Of a stretch of 64,000 nt of DNA, positions 34,856 to 43,498 are shown piece after piece. Where the stretch lies: the NCBI GenBank assembly GCA_049568075.1, contig CP144911.1, one strand, 5' to 3'. The notes under the pieces were generated by a model. That model did not search any database. It was not told where the DNA came from and saw only the letters and a list, made by a program, of their open reading frames with translations. Position 1 is the first letter of the stretch; every line of letters starts with the position of its first letter. The position numbers and the translations under genes are program-made. This stretch comes from Gottfriedia sp049568075 (GTDB lineage Bacteria; Bacillota; Bacilli; Bacillales; Bacillaceae_G).

Positions 34856-34980
34856 AATATTCTCCTCCTAAAATTTTATTTTCCCCTCTTTACTTACTTA
34901 TATTTCCATTAGTTAAGTGGGCACCTTCTAACGAATTGGTGCATACGATGAGAAAGATTAACGAGGAGGGACTAATTAGC

Positions 34981-35898
34981 ATGACCAGTAAAAAATCCCA
35001 TGAAATGATTCAACCTATAAACTACAGAAATCAAAATATGAATCCAAATCAGAATAATCCTTACTATGATTATCACCAATATTGGTATAACGAATATCAA
35101 TCATATCCTATTCATCAACAGCATCATTTAATTGACCAATCTGACATTTTTTATCGTCAGCATGCTCAAGCTACTTTCGTTTTGGTTCACGGCTCATGGG
35201 TTGATCCATTCTTTTGGCACGGTATAACACGAGAACTACAAAAAATGGGACATATTGTTCACACACCACAGTTACCTGGGCATGGTACAGATAAAGATAA
35301 AAATGTAAATCATGAGATGATTACAAAACAAGTTGTTCATTATATAACGTCTAATAAGCTTAATAATATTATTTTGATAGGTCACAGCTTTGGTGGGACT
35401 GTCATTCAAAAAGTCGCCGAACAGCTTCACGACCGAATTAAACGATTAGTTTTTTGGAATGCTTTTGTTTTAAATGACGGCGAAAGCCTGGCAGATCAAT
35501 TTCCACCTCAAGCACAAAAATTCCTTTTAGACTTAGCAAAACAATCGTCTGATAATACAATCAAACTACCATTTCAATACTTCCGAGATGTGTTTGTTAA
35601 CTTGGCTGATTTACAAACTGCGCGGCAAATTTATAATGCGACAACACCTGAACCGGCTACGCCCCTTGTCGAAAAGCTAGATTTAAAAACGTTTTACCAA
35701 TTATCTACTCCAAGAAGCTTTATAAATTTACAAGAAGATACAGTAGTACCTCCAGGCGAAAATTCGGGTTGGTATCCTCATATAGCTAGTAGATTAGGAG
35801 TTTATCGTTTTATTCAAGGAAGTGGCGATCATATGTCAACTGCAAAAATTTACCCAAGAAGAATGGCACAATTAATTGTAAATGCCTCACGAGACTAA
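34981..35898 (+). CDS. alpha/beta hydrolase
   Basis: A 305-residue protein. The first approximately 55 residues are an Asn/Tyr/His-rich low-complexity segment. The hydrolase domain follows, with FVLVHGSWVDPFFWHG (oxyanion region), the nucleophile elbow LIGHSFGGTV, and the catalytic His in QGSGDHMSTAKIYP. There is no signal peptide. GAGGAGGG lies 12 nt before the ATG at 34981, a long but workable spacing. The substrate is unknown. Confidence 0.88.
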   Translation: MTSKKSHEMIQPINYRNQNMNPNQNNPYYDYHQYWYNEYQSYPIHQQHHLIDQSDIFYRQHAQATFVLVHGSWVDPFFWHGITRELQKMGHIVHTPQLPGHGTDKDKNVNHEMITKQVVHYITSNKLNNIILIGHSFGGTVIQKVAEQLHDRIKRLVFWNAFVLNDGESLADQFPPQAQKFLLDLAKQSSDNTIKLPFQYFRDVFVNLADLQTARQIYNATTPEPATPLVEKLDLKTFYQLSTPRSFINLQEDTVVPPGENSGWYPHIASRLGVYRFIQGSGDHMSTAKIYPRRMAQLIVNASRD

Positions 35899-35939
35899 AA
35901 ATGGACTTTGCTAGTTTATGATTGTATCACTTAATTTAT

Positions 35940-35984
35940 TTACCTTTAAGTGAAGTGAATTTATTTAACTTCATTTAAAGGTAA
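35940..35984. terminator. long AT-rich inverted repeat, possible terminator
   Basis: TTACCTTTAA-TGAAGT and ACTTCA-TTAAAGGTAA make a stem of about 16 bp with one mismatch and an approximately 10-nt loop, between the hydrolase and the secreted protein gene. There is no clear T-run, so termination is a guess. Confidence 0.45.
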
Positions 35985-36087
35985 TTTAAATTAGATTTAA
36001 TCCTATTAATATATATTTAATATTTCAGTAACATGTAATATACTAATCGTATGAAAAGTTTTAATATTATATTATTAGGAGACCGAA

Positions 36088-37044
36088 ATGAATAAATTTA
36101 AGAAAATCGCAACTATAGCAACTGCAACAACTCTATCAGCAGGCATTCTATTAGGTATGCTACCAACTGAAACCCAAGCAGCAACTAATACTAAAGTTGT
36201 CCAAGCTCAAAATGATTTAAAAAAACAAGTAAGCTCTTATATTAAAGTACTAAACAACTTAAAAAGTGAAATCTATTATACAGATCAAGATGTTTATGAT
36301 TATTATAAAGAACTACAAACTGATGTTACTTTATTTAATAAGTACGGATATACAGGTAAAGACGAACTGGTGAAAAAAACAGCGAGCTTTAAAACAAGAA
36401 TTGATAAAGCGCGAAAAGACAATGCAACAGTAGATATGAAAAAAGTAACAGCACAGTTTAATACATATATTAAAAAAGTAGATTCAAAGGGTGCTAAAAC
36501 ATACTTTACAACTCAAAAAAATAAATTGATGGCAATTAGAAATTACCAAAACCACACATATGATACGATCGAGTCGTATGTATACGATATTGAAGACCAA
36601 ATTTTTACGGAAAATGAAATTTATATTCGCAAACAATTAACTGTTGAATATAAAAACTATGAAACTGAAAAGACTTTAGTCAATCAACACTTTTTTGGAA
36701 TGACAACTAAAGACCAAGAAATTATTAGCTATGCATACGATGTTCTTGATATGGATTACACAACACATCGTCAAATTGAAAAAGATCTAGATTCTATGTT
36801 TGATAAGTATTTTAAAGATGGTTTTGATGAGATCTATGATGTAGAAGACAATGAAAGCTTAGATAATGCAATTCAAAAAAGAGATGTAGCAAAAGCAAAA
36901 GTTGCTCTTGTAAATTATACTGCCGTTTATAAAAAATTTAATAATACTTACAATCAATTTGAAGCTGCGGCCGACGTATATAAAACAAATCTAACAGTTA
37001 AATTCGCTAATAAAGTAAAAAAAGCGCCTGCTACACAACAATAA
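36088..37044 (+). CDS. secreted helical protein of unknown function
   Basis: The 318-residue protein has a signal peptide (KKIATIATATTLSAGILLGM, cleavage near TQA-ATN). The mature part is almost all charged helix with many Lys/Tyr/Asp and no cysteine, with repeated heptad-like stretches (ETEKTLVN, IEKDLDSMFDKYF). I do not recognise the family. It could be a surface or matrix protein. A GGAGACC ribosome binding site precedes the ATG. Confidence 0.8.
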   Translation: MNKFKKIATIATATTLSAGILLGMLPTETQAATNTKVVQAQNDLKKQVSSYIKVLNNLKSEIYYTDQDVYDYYKELQTDVTLFNKYGYTGKDELVKKTASFKTRIDKARKDNATVDMKKVTAQFNTYIKKVDSKGAKTYFTTQKNKLMAIRNYQNHTYDTIESYVYDIEDQIFTENEIYIRKQLTVEYKNYETEKTLVNQHFFGMTTKDQEIISYAYDVLDMDYTTHRQIEKDLDSMFDKYFKDGFDEIYDVEDNESLDNAIQKRDVAKAKVALVNYTAVYKKFNNTYNQFEAAADVYKTNLTVKFANKVKKAPATQQ

Positions 37045-37258
37045 GAACAGCATCTAAATAAAAACAGTCCCTTGTTTGAAAAGCATCTTTTCCAAAGGAC
37101 TGTTTTTTATGTTTAACTTGATTTAATTTTTCTTGTTTCGTTTTTGTTCTACGCGTATTTAAATCTAACATCGCAAATGAACTTCTACTTAATTCTGGAT
37201 TTCGTTTACCTTCTCTAACTAGTTTGTCTCGTAATTTTCTTGCTTTTGATTTACTCAT
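37031..37258 (-). CDS. conserved small basic protein
   Basis: A 75-residue protein beginning MSKSKARKLRDKLVREGKRN, with PELSRSSFAMLDLNTRRTKTK. Similar short basic proteins with the pattern RxNPE...RS.FA..D..TR.TKTK occur in other bacilli; no function is known. The start at 37258 follows GAGGTGG. The last approximately 15 residues read through the terminator of the opposite gene, so the C-terminus may be recent. Confidence 0.75.
   Translation of the reverse strand: MSKSKARKLRDKLVREGKRNPELSRSSFAMLDLNTRRTKTKQEKLNQVKHKKQSFGKDAFQTRDCFYLDAVLIVV
37059..37110 (+). terminator. terminator of the secreted helical protein gene
   Basis: AAAACAGTCC and GGACTGTTTT form a 10-bp stem enclosing 26-28 nt, followed by TTTATG. 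It overlaps the 3' end of the convergent small gene. Confidence 0.7.
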
Positions 37259-37331
37259 TCTTTCCACCTCTTTTAACTTTATTCCTCTATTATATACAAG
37301 CAATCAAAGTTTTCCACTAACTCTTCATAAT

Positions 37332-37619
37332 TTATTTTTTTGAAATTGGAATAAAGTGATTAAATAAACCGACCACTTTTATTTCCTTGTCTAAAGCCTT
37401 AACCTCGTAAACTGAAAAAAAGACATAATCTTTTTTAGTTGTAACCTTACTAATAAGTTTTTCACCTAATAAGTCAATCCCGAAATCAATATATTTGTTT
37501 TTTGATTCCAATTTAAGTTGATCCTTTGCCCAAGTGACAAACTCTCCTTTAGACGGATTTGTTTGTGCAGAAATAATTAGACAGATTGCGAAAGCCCCGA
37601 TAACAAGTAATTTTTTCAT
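37332..37619 (-). CDS. DUF4359 secreted protein
   Basis: A 95-residue exported protein with a signal peptide (KKLLVIGAFAICLIISAQT) followed by the DUF4359-type NPSKGEFVTWAKDQLKLE. The end VVGLFNHFIPI is also family-like. Function unknown. Confidence 0.8.
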   Translation of the reverse strand: MKKLLVIGAFAICLIISAQTNPSKGEFVTWAKDQLKLESKNKYIDFGIDLLGEKLISKVTTKKDYVFFSVYEVKALDKEIKVVGLFNHFIPISKK

Positions 37620-37717
37620 AAAGTCACCTTTTCATTATTTTTACTAATTATATGATAAAGGATATTACTGAATTGTCCAGAAAATATCCTTTTTTATTAA
37701 TAAAATGTCTAGAAAAA

Positions 37718-37744
37718 ATAAAAAAGGGTCCTAATTGCGACCCC
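37718..37744 (-). terminator. intrinsic terminator of the XRE repeat-protein gene
   Basis: GGGTC and GACCC form a short GC-rich stem with an 8-nt loop, followed on the minus strand by six T. Confidence 0.8.
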
Positions 37745-37773
37745 TGAAAGTAAAAACAAGTTCATTTTGAAAC

Positions 37774-38961
37774 TTATTTAATTACTGCATTTTTTACAAT
37801 TTTTGAATCTAAAAATGGAATCACTGAAAAAATTTCATTAATGCCATGTTTTGATATAGCATCTAAAGCAAGTTCATTAAGTAGGTCACCTTCAATAAAT
37901 GGACAGATTGGTGTTAATGACTTGATCCCGTTTAATTCATAACTCTTTCTTGTGCATTCATCAATTATTTCACCACTAATAAATGGTGCCACCCGAGCTA
38001 GTCCATTTATACCATTTATTTCAAACTCTTTCTTTGCACATTCATCAATTATTTCGTCACTGATAAATGCTGCCATTGATGTTATTTCATTTATGCCATT
38101 CAACTCAAACTCTTTCCTTGCACACTCATCGATGATCTCGTCGCTAATAAATGGTGCCACCTGAGTTAATCCTTTTATTCCATTCGTTTCAAACTCTTTC
38201 TTTGCACACTCATTCATTACTTCTTCGCTGATAAATGGTGCAACCCGAGTTAATCCTTTTATTCCATTTGTTTCAAACTCTTTCTTTGCGCATTCATTCA
38301 CTACTTCTTCACTAATAAATGGCGCCAAAGACGTAAATCCTTTTAAACCATTTGTTTCAAACTCTTTTTTCGCTAATTCATTAATTAACTCTTGAGATAT
38401 AAACGGTGCAACTCGTGTTAATTCTTCAATCCCATTTGACTCAAACTCTTTCTTCGCAAATTCATCAATTACTTCGTTACTAATATAAGGTGCGATCCTT
38501 GATAATCCCCTGATTCCATTCGAATCAAATTCTTTCTTTGCACATTCATCGATTAGTTCTTCACTAACAAATGGAGCAATATCCGCTGTATCAATAATCG
38601 TAAGGTCGTTCTCAACGTTTCTAAATACTAAGTCTGCTTGATCGATATTAAGAATCGGAGCAACATTTATAAATTCTTCTTTTTCCACTTCTAACTCAAT
38701 TGAAGAATCAGGATTTTCTTTTTCAATTAAATTATTAATCAACTTAACACCTTTTTCATTTCCTAAAATTTCATCAATGCTTACATTAAATATTTCAGCA
38801 AGCTCGGGTAGTTTTGAAATATCAGGCATTGTCTCTCCACGTTCCCAATTACTAATTGCTTGAAAGCTAACACCTAATTGATCAGCTAGCTTCATCTGTG
38901 TAATCTTGTTTGCTTTTCTTAATTGAGCGATTTGTCTACCTACTTTTTTCATATCAAACAT
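37774..38961 (-). CDS. XRE-type regulator with nine tandem 28-residue repeats
   Basis: The 395-residue protein has an N-terminal Cro/C1-type HTH (about 5-65: IAQLRKANKITQMKLADQLG, VSFQAISNWERGETMPD). A 60-residue linker follows, then nine 28-residue repeats (128-379) with consensus (V/I)APFISxExIxECAKKEFExN-GIxGLTR, and a tenth half repeat. The repeats would form pairs of helices and probably an elongated scaffold for protein or ligand binding. Repeats 3-8 are the most alike, suggesting recent expansion. GAGGTG lies 6 nt before the ATG. Two perfect palindromes lie at the promoter, so autoregulation is likely. Confidence 0.88.
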   Translation of the reverse strand: MFDMKKVGRQIAQLRKANKITQMKLADQLGVSFQAISNWERGETMPDISKLPELAEIFNVSIDEILGNEKGVKLINNLIEKENPDSSIELEVEKEEFINVAPILNIDQADLVFRNVENDLTIIDTADIAPFVSEELIDECAKKEFDSNGIRGLSRIAPYISNEVIDEFAKKEFESNGIEELTRVAPFISQELINELAKKEFETNGLKGFTSLAPFISEEVVNECAKKEFETNGIKGLTRVAPFISEEVMNECAKKEFETNGIKGLTQVAPFISDEIIDECARKEFELNGINEITSMAAFISDEIIDECAKKEFEINGINGLARVAPFISGEIIDECTRKSYELNGIKSLTPICPFIEGDLLNELALDAISKHGINEIFSVIPFLDSKIVKNAVIK

Positions 38962-38995
38962 TTATATCACCTCTATTTAAAAGTTAATTTCATTG

Positions 38996-39024
38996 TATCT
39001 AGTTAATTGACTAGTTAAAATCAA
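38996..39024 (-). promoter_or_regulatory. promoter of the XRE repeat-protein gene
   Basis: On the minus strand TTGATT (39024-39019) and TAGATA (39001-38996) are 17 nt apart. The -35 box overlaps the palindrome at 39021-39035. Confidence 0.55.
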
Positions 39025-39067
39025 GTGTTACTTGAATTGAGGAAAAATGGACTCAAGTAATACTTGA
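39021..39067. promoter_or_regulatory. two palindromic operators TCAAGT-N3-ACTTGA
   Basis: TCAAGTGTTACTTGA (39021-39035) and TCAAGTAATACTTGA (39053-39067) share identical 6-bp arms with a 3-bp centre. Their centres are 32 bp apart, about three helical turns, placing two dimers on one face. Site 1 overlaps the -35 box of the XRE gene, so the encoded HTH protein is the likely ligand. Confidence 0.75.
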
Positions 39068-39192
39068 GTTTCTAGAAAGCAGGCAATTTAAATAAAGTGT
39101 ATTAATTTAAAGTGTAGCTTTCTGCCATGAACTTAACTTAATGCTCAATTTATTATAACAATTTTTATAAATATAAGTTTGAATTTTCAAGC

Positions 39193-39222
39193 AATAAAAA
39201 AAACAACCCCAAATGAGTTGCC
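39193..39222 (-). terminator. intrinsic terminator of the DUF1643 gene
   Basis: On the minus strand CAAC and GTTG close a hairpin (CAACTCATTTGGGGTTG), followed by eight T. The stem is short. Confidence 0.6.
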
Positions 39223-39241
39223 TTTAGAAATATCATTATGA

Positions 39242-39808
39242 TTAATCTTTTGTAGTCCATTCGTAAAGTGCTTCAAAATTTAATTTTTCTAACCAATGTC
39301 GTTCCGCTAAAATAACTGGGTGAATCAATATATCCTTCCGATTTGAATCATCACAAAAATTATATAATTTATCTTTATAAGGTTCTAACAGATCTAGAAC
39401 TTCTTTTATTCGCCATTTAAATCGTTTACTTGAACCCCAACCTACTATAATAATGTCTGCGTTACTAATCGCTAATTTAATTGCTTCATCGTTATGTTCG
39501 CCAACTTCGCATTCTTTTCCTTTTAGCTTTGTTGAATCCGGTTCCATTAATGCAAAAAGATTTACTAGTTCTAGCGATCCGAAGTTACCTTTCTTATAAT
39601 CTATAAAAAAGTTAAGACATCTCGCCAATATATAATCACTCTTTAGATGATTTGCTCGACAAGGATTAAGTAATACAAGAGTAGCTTTCTTTTTTGATTC
39701 ATCCCAAGTTCTTGTAAGCGAATATCGCATTAATTTATTTTGTTTATCGAAGACCGCCTTCGTATTAATTTGCATTGAATGACAGTTTACAAAATCTTCA
39801 AATGACAT
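39242..39808 (-). CDS. DUF1643 protein
   Basis: The 188-residue protein shows the family pattern: YSLTRTWDESKKKATLVLLN followed by P(C/S)RAN, ELVNLFALMEPDSTKLKG, and HNDEAIKLAI...IIVGWG. DUF1643 proteins are widespread and often on mobile or accessory DNA; their role is unknown. Confidence 0.88.
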   Translation of the reverse strand: MSFEDFVNCHSMQINTKAVFDKQNKLMRYSLTRTWDESKKKATLVLLNPCRANHLKSDYILARCLNFFIDYKKGNFGSLELVNLFALMEPDSTKLKGKECEVGEHNDEAIKLAISNADIIIVGWGSSKRFKWRIKEVLDLLEPYKDKLYNFCDDSNRKDILIHPVILAERHWLEKLNFEALYEWTTKD

Positions 39809-40021
39809 ATACTCACTCTTTTCATCATTAATTAAAACAAAATCAACAAGGTATTATATTCCATTTAATCGTCATTTGTACTATATTATTAATTTAAAAT
39901 AAATAAACCTTACATTGTAACTAAAAAAAAGTGAAATTTTTAGTAGCTTCCTATTTACTAATTCATATTTTCCTAGTACGATAGTGGATAATTTATACAG
40001 TTCATTAGGAGGGGCTTTTTT

Positions 40022-40810
40022 ATGATTAAAGGAATCATTTTTGATTTGGATGACACATTACTTTGGGACCAAAAAAGCGTTCAAGTTGCATTTGAAAAGA
40101 CATGTAAGCTTGCTACAGAAAAATACGGTATTGATTCAGCTGAATTTGAAAATGCCGTTCGTAATGAGGCTAGAAAGCTTTATGAATCATACGATACATA
40201 CGAATTCACAAAATTAATTGGCATCAATCCATTCGAAGGACTTTGGGGGAATTTTTTAGATGATCATGATCAATTTCCAAAAATGAAGGCGAATTCTCCT
40301 ACCTATCGAAAAAATGCATGGACGCTTGGATTAAAAGCATTTGGAATAGATGATCGAGAATTTGGTCATTTATTAGCTGAAACATTCCCTGAAGAACGCA
40401 AAGGAAACCCTTTTGTATACGATGAAACATTTGATGTGCTCGATCGATTAAATGGACAGTATAAATTACTCTTATTAACAAACGGCTCCCCTGATTTGCA
40501 ACATACGAAGCTTTCAATTACACCAAAGATTAAAGAGTATTTTGATCAAATCCTAATTTCTGGAGACTTCGGAAAAGGCAAACCTGATCCAAGTATTTTT
40601 GAACATGCCTTATCATTAATGGAACTATCAAAAGATGAGGTCATTATGGTTGGAGATAATCTTATGACTGATATTTTAGGCTCAAGCAGAATTGGAATGA
40701 AAAACGTTTGGATTAATAGGCATCATAAAGAACGAAATGAAGTTGTACCTTCATATGAAATTACTCATTTAGAAGAGCTTTATCCGATTATTGATTCATT
40801 GAATAAGTAG
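40022..40810 (+). CDS. ysaA: HAD superfamily hydrolase, YsaA-like
   Basis: A 262-residue HAD phosphatase with all four motifs: IFDLDDTLLWD (I), LLLTNGSP (II), GKGKPDPSIF (III, Lys) and VIMVGDNLMTDILGS (IV). A helical cap domain lies between motifs I and II. The sequence resembles B. subtilis YsaA. Physiological substrate unknown. The GGAGGGG ribosome binding site is well placed. Confidence 0.9.
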   Translation: MIKGIIFDLDDTLLWDQKSVQVAFEKTCKLATEKYGIDSAEFENAVRNEARKLYESYDTYEFTKLIGINPFEGLWGNFLDDHDQFPKMKANSPTYRKNAWTLGLKAFGIDDREFGHLLAETFPEERKGNPFVYDETFDVLDRLNGQYKLLLLTNGSPDLQHTKLSITPKIKEYFDQILISGDFGKGKPDPSIFEHALSLMELSKDEVIMVGDNLMTDILGSSRIGMKNVWINRHHKERNEVVPSYEITHLEELYPIIDSLNK

Positions 40811-40821
40811 GTTTTGTTAAA

Positions 40822-40866
40822 AAATCTAGTGGCCCATTTTTATGAGGGCTTGCTGGATTTTTTTAT
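40822..40866 (+). terminator. intrinsic terminator of the HAD gene
   Basis: AATCTAG...CTGGATT outer arms enclose a GCCC/GGGC inner stem, followed by seven T. Confidence 0.75.
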
Positions 40867-40900
40867 TGATCGGGTATTCGTTCGGAATTACTCAAGCCAG

Positions 40901-41014
40901 TGCAAATAAATTCCCAGAATCGCAATTAAAAATGGCAAATCTGCAATTAAATTCCCGGAATCACAATTAAAAATTCTAGAAATGCAATTAAAAGGATGAA
41001 AAACGCAATTAAAC
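40901..41014. repeat. array of five to six 21-bp repeats (family A, opposite orientation)
   Basis: Units such as GCAATTAAAAATGGCAAATCT and GCAATTAAATTCCCGGAATCA recur every 21 bp, with the fixed head GCAATTAAA. Read on the other strand they give TTTAATTGC heads like the array at 9366-9500, and some units share the TTCC-GAA core seen there (TTCCGAAG). Same period, same core, opposite orientation, so they are one dispersed repeat family. Confidence 0.85.
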
Positions 41015-41328
41015 TAAAAATATACCCATACTACGATCCGTATATCGTGCTTCTTTTCATCATAAGCTGGTGCCTTTAATTAAATTTTCAAGTAAAACCG
41101 TCTATTGAACAAAAAAATCAAATCAAACATGCAATTTCACAACGACATTATTATAAAATATTACGATTTTGACTAGATATACCCCCTATTTATGTCAAAA
41201 ATCTTAAAAATCTTTCATTTGAAGACTGCTCGTCCTATTAATTTTTTTAACTAATGAAATTGACCGTTTCGATCTGTATGATTCGTTTCAGTAAAATGTA
41301 GTATCAAATTTATGGAGGTTAACAACTA
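41015..41328. other. AT-rich gap without a recognisable feature
   Basis: No gene, hairpin or clear promoter that I can support, apart from the upstream region and GGAGG ribosome binding site of the gene starting at 41329. Confidence 0.5.
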
Positions 41329-41892
41329 TTGTCGAAACAACATGGAATTAGCATCTCTAAAAGCACTTCACCAGAGAATAGAAGTCATATTTTAAAAAGA
41401 GCTAAGAAATTAATTGGGAAAAAAGTTTTTTTGGAGACGTTTTTATTTAATTATAGAGGAAGATTAGTACCAATTAATGAAGACCATTCATTAAATATGA
41501 TCATTTTGGCATCTGATGAGGTGTTCAGACAAATTAAAATTGATTTAGCGTTAGTGATTGAGATTGGTAAATTATCTTGTAAAAGTGTTTCTTCAAGAAA
41601 TGAGCAAGGAGATTTTACAAGTGATGAGTCATGGCAGGCGAAGAGACATTATATAACTGTATCTGAAAGTACGCCTCCTCAAACAGAAAAGAGGGTTAAT
41701 CGTCTTGCAAAAGAGTTTAAAGGTGAGATAGTCATCGTAAAAACACTAATTTATCATTATGTTGTCTGCATTAATGAAATTCATAATTCATATATAACAG
41801 TCCATCAACTCATCGATTTTGATCCACATTTTGCCATTGAGTTTAGGATTGATAAAAATATTATTTATGAAATTGTTGATTTTCAAAATTAA
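41329..41892 (+). CDS. unidentified protein made of two tandem homologous domains
   Basis: The 187-residue protein starts at a TTG after GGAGG. It is an internal duplication: residues about 6-78 (ISISKSTSPENRSHILKRAK ... IKIDLALVIEI) and about 106-182 (YITVSESTPPQTEKRVNRLA ... IEFRIDKNIIYEI) align along their length, including the (S/T)xSxST(S/P)P head, a KK/EF-K-G-(K/E) turn and an (I/F)RID-(L/I)x(L/I)(V/Y)EI tail. Each looks like a small alpha-beta or beta-barrel domain. I do not recognise it. Confidence 0.7.
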   Translation: MSKQHGISISKSTSPENRSHILKRAKKLIGKKVFLETFLFNYRGRLVPINEDHSLNMIILASDEVFRQIKIDLALVIEIGKLSCKSVSSRNEQGDFTSDESWQAKRHYITVSESTPPQTEKRVNRLAKEFKGEIVIVKTLIYHYVVCINEIHNSYITVHQLIDFDPHFAIEFRIDKNIIYEIVDFQN

Positions 41893-41907
41893 TTTTAGAG
41901 CTAAAAC

Positions 41908-41946
41908 AAAAAGTACTTTCTAAGAAAATTTAGAAAGTACTTTTTT
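41908..41946. terminator. bidirectional terminator
   Basis: AAAAGTACTTTCTAA and TTAGAAAGTACTTTT make a perfect 15-bp stem, with T-runs both ways, between the duplicated-domain gene and megL. A near copy is found at 43512-43550. Confidence 0.95.
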
Positions 41947-41958
41947 ATCAACCCTTTA

Positions 41959-43155
41959 TTAACAAACTGTATTGCTACTAGATTTAAGTAAAGCTTGTTG
42001 TAAGTCGGCTACGATATCTTCCCATGCTTCTAACCCAACTGACATGCGTAGCATATTTTCTGTTATACCCATTTTTTCTCGCAACTCTTTTGGAACGACT
42101 GCATGTGTCATCGTCGCCGGATGCTGTACTAATGTCTCTGTATCACCTAGACTTACTGCTATTTTTATCATTTCTAAATGGTTAATAAATTCCTGTGTTT
42201 CTTCCTTTGTCCCGTCAATAGTAAATGCGAAGACTCCTCCACCTTTTTTCATTTGCTTACTTGCAATAAAATAATTTTGACTTTTAAAATCTCCAGGGTA
42301 AAATACATCCTTTACCATTGGATGCGATTGTAAAAATGAAACGACCTTTTTTGCATTTTCACATTGACGGTCCATTCGAACTGCTAATGTCTTTAATCCT
42401 CGAAGTAGCAGCCATGCATCAAATGGTGACATTATTGCTCCTATATCTTTTCGGATGGGGATCATTCGTTCAGCTAGCTCTTTTGTTTTACAAACAACAA
42501 TTCCTGCAACTACATCACCATGACCACTAATATATTTCGTTGCACTATGTAGCACAATGTCACAGCCTAGTGTTAATGGCTTTTGTAAATAAGGTGAACA
42601 AAATGTATTATCAACTACTACGGTAATATTATTTTTCTTTGCAACTTCGACAACCATTTCAATATCAATGACTTTCATTGTAGGGTTGATCGGAGTTTCG
42701 ATAAAGATAACTTTCGTGTTTTCTTGGATTAAGTTTTGAATTTCTTCCTCCGTATCCATTTCACAAAAGTTATGTTCAATTCCAAATTTGCTCTCTAGCA
42801 TTTCTAAAAAACCATACGTACATCCGTATATGCCTTTTGAACATAAAATATGGTCTCCGGTGCTAATTAAAGAGAAAATTGTAGCAGACACAGCAGCCAT
42901 ACCAGAACCAAATGCTAACGCTACTTCCCCTTCTTCTAAGGCAGCCATTCGTTCTTCCAAAATCTGAACGGTTGGATTTCCTAACCTTGAATAAATAAAG
43001 TCATCTCTTTCTCCAGCAAAGGACTGTTCTCCATGTTGTGCAGTAGGAAATGTATAGGTAGCCGTATGAAATAATGGAGGAGTTAAACTCCCGTTATACT
43101 CCCTAGTTTTGTAGCCTTCGTGAATCAACTTTGTATCAAACTGATTTTTCTTCAT
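41959..43155 (-). CDS. megL: methionine gamma-lyase (PLP, Cys/Met metabolism family)
   Basis: The enzyme cleaves methionine to methanethiol, ammonia and 2-oxobutyrate. The 398-residue sequence shows the gamma-family fold: SRLGNPTVQILEERMAALE, FGSGMAAVSATIFSL, VDNTFCSPYLQKPLTLG and the PLP lysine in DIVLHSATKYISGHGDVV. The active-site cysteine region (KGIYGCTYGF, about residue 115) favours Met gamma-lyase over cystathionine lyases. It has no S-box leader that I can see. Confidence 0.85.
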   Translation of the reverse strand: MKKNQFDTKLIHEGYKTREYNGSLTPPLFHTATYTFPTAQHGEQSFAGERDDFIYSRLGNPTVQILEERMAALEEGEVALAFGSGMAAVSATIFSLISTGDHILCSKGIYGCTYGFLEMLESKFGIEHNFCEMDTEEEIQNLIQENTKVIFIETPINPTMKVIDIEMVVEVAKKNNITVVVDNTFCSPYLQKPLTLGCDIVLHSATKYISGHGDVVAGIVVCKTKELAERMIPIRKDIGAIMSPFDAWLLLRGLKTLAVRMDRQCENAKKVVSFLQSHPMVKDVFYPGDFKSQNYFIASKQMKKGGGVFAFTIDGTKEETQEFINHLEMIKIAVSLGDTETLVQHPATMTHAVVPKELREKMGITENMLRMSVGLEAWEDIVADLQQALLKSSSNTVC

Positions 43156-43456
43156 TTCTAATTAGCCTCCTTAATTAAGTGCGTGTTGATCAAACGTTAA
43201 TTAAAGCAAAAAACTAAAATGAAAGCCCTTACAAAATATTCACTTAGACTACTTCTATATATAGGAAAGTAATACCTTTTAAGAAGTCATACTATAGGTG
43301 AAATTACATGCTCTTAATCCTAAATAAGACTTTAATTCAAAATAGAAAGTATCAAAATAATCAAATATACATTGGTTCTTACTATTTATTCACTGAAATT
43401 TCCTACCTGACTTTTTCCCTATTAATATTCCGAAATACTCAGACAGAAATTATCAT
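43156..43456. other. AT-rich gap upstream of megL
   Basis: A plus-strand 62-codon reading frame spans part of this but has no ribosome binding site and a random-looking composition. I see no defensible gene here; the megL promoter presumably lies within it. Confidence 0.45.
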
Positions 43457-43498
43457 AAAAGAATCATCCTCTTTAACAAGGTTGATTCTTTTATCTTA
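43457..43498. terminator. perfect hairpin with T-run, orphan
   Basis: AAAAGAATCA and TGATTCTTTT form a 10-bp stem with an inner CCTT/AAGG pairing, followed by a T/A stretch. No gene ends next to it on the plus strand, so it may mark a lost gene. Confidence 0.55.

Noticed and set aside
43156..43260. S-box (SAM) leader for megL
   Set aside because: The region lacks the conserved S-box motifs and any terminator/antiterminator pair.
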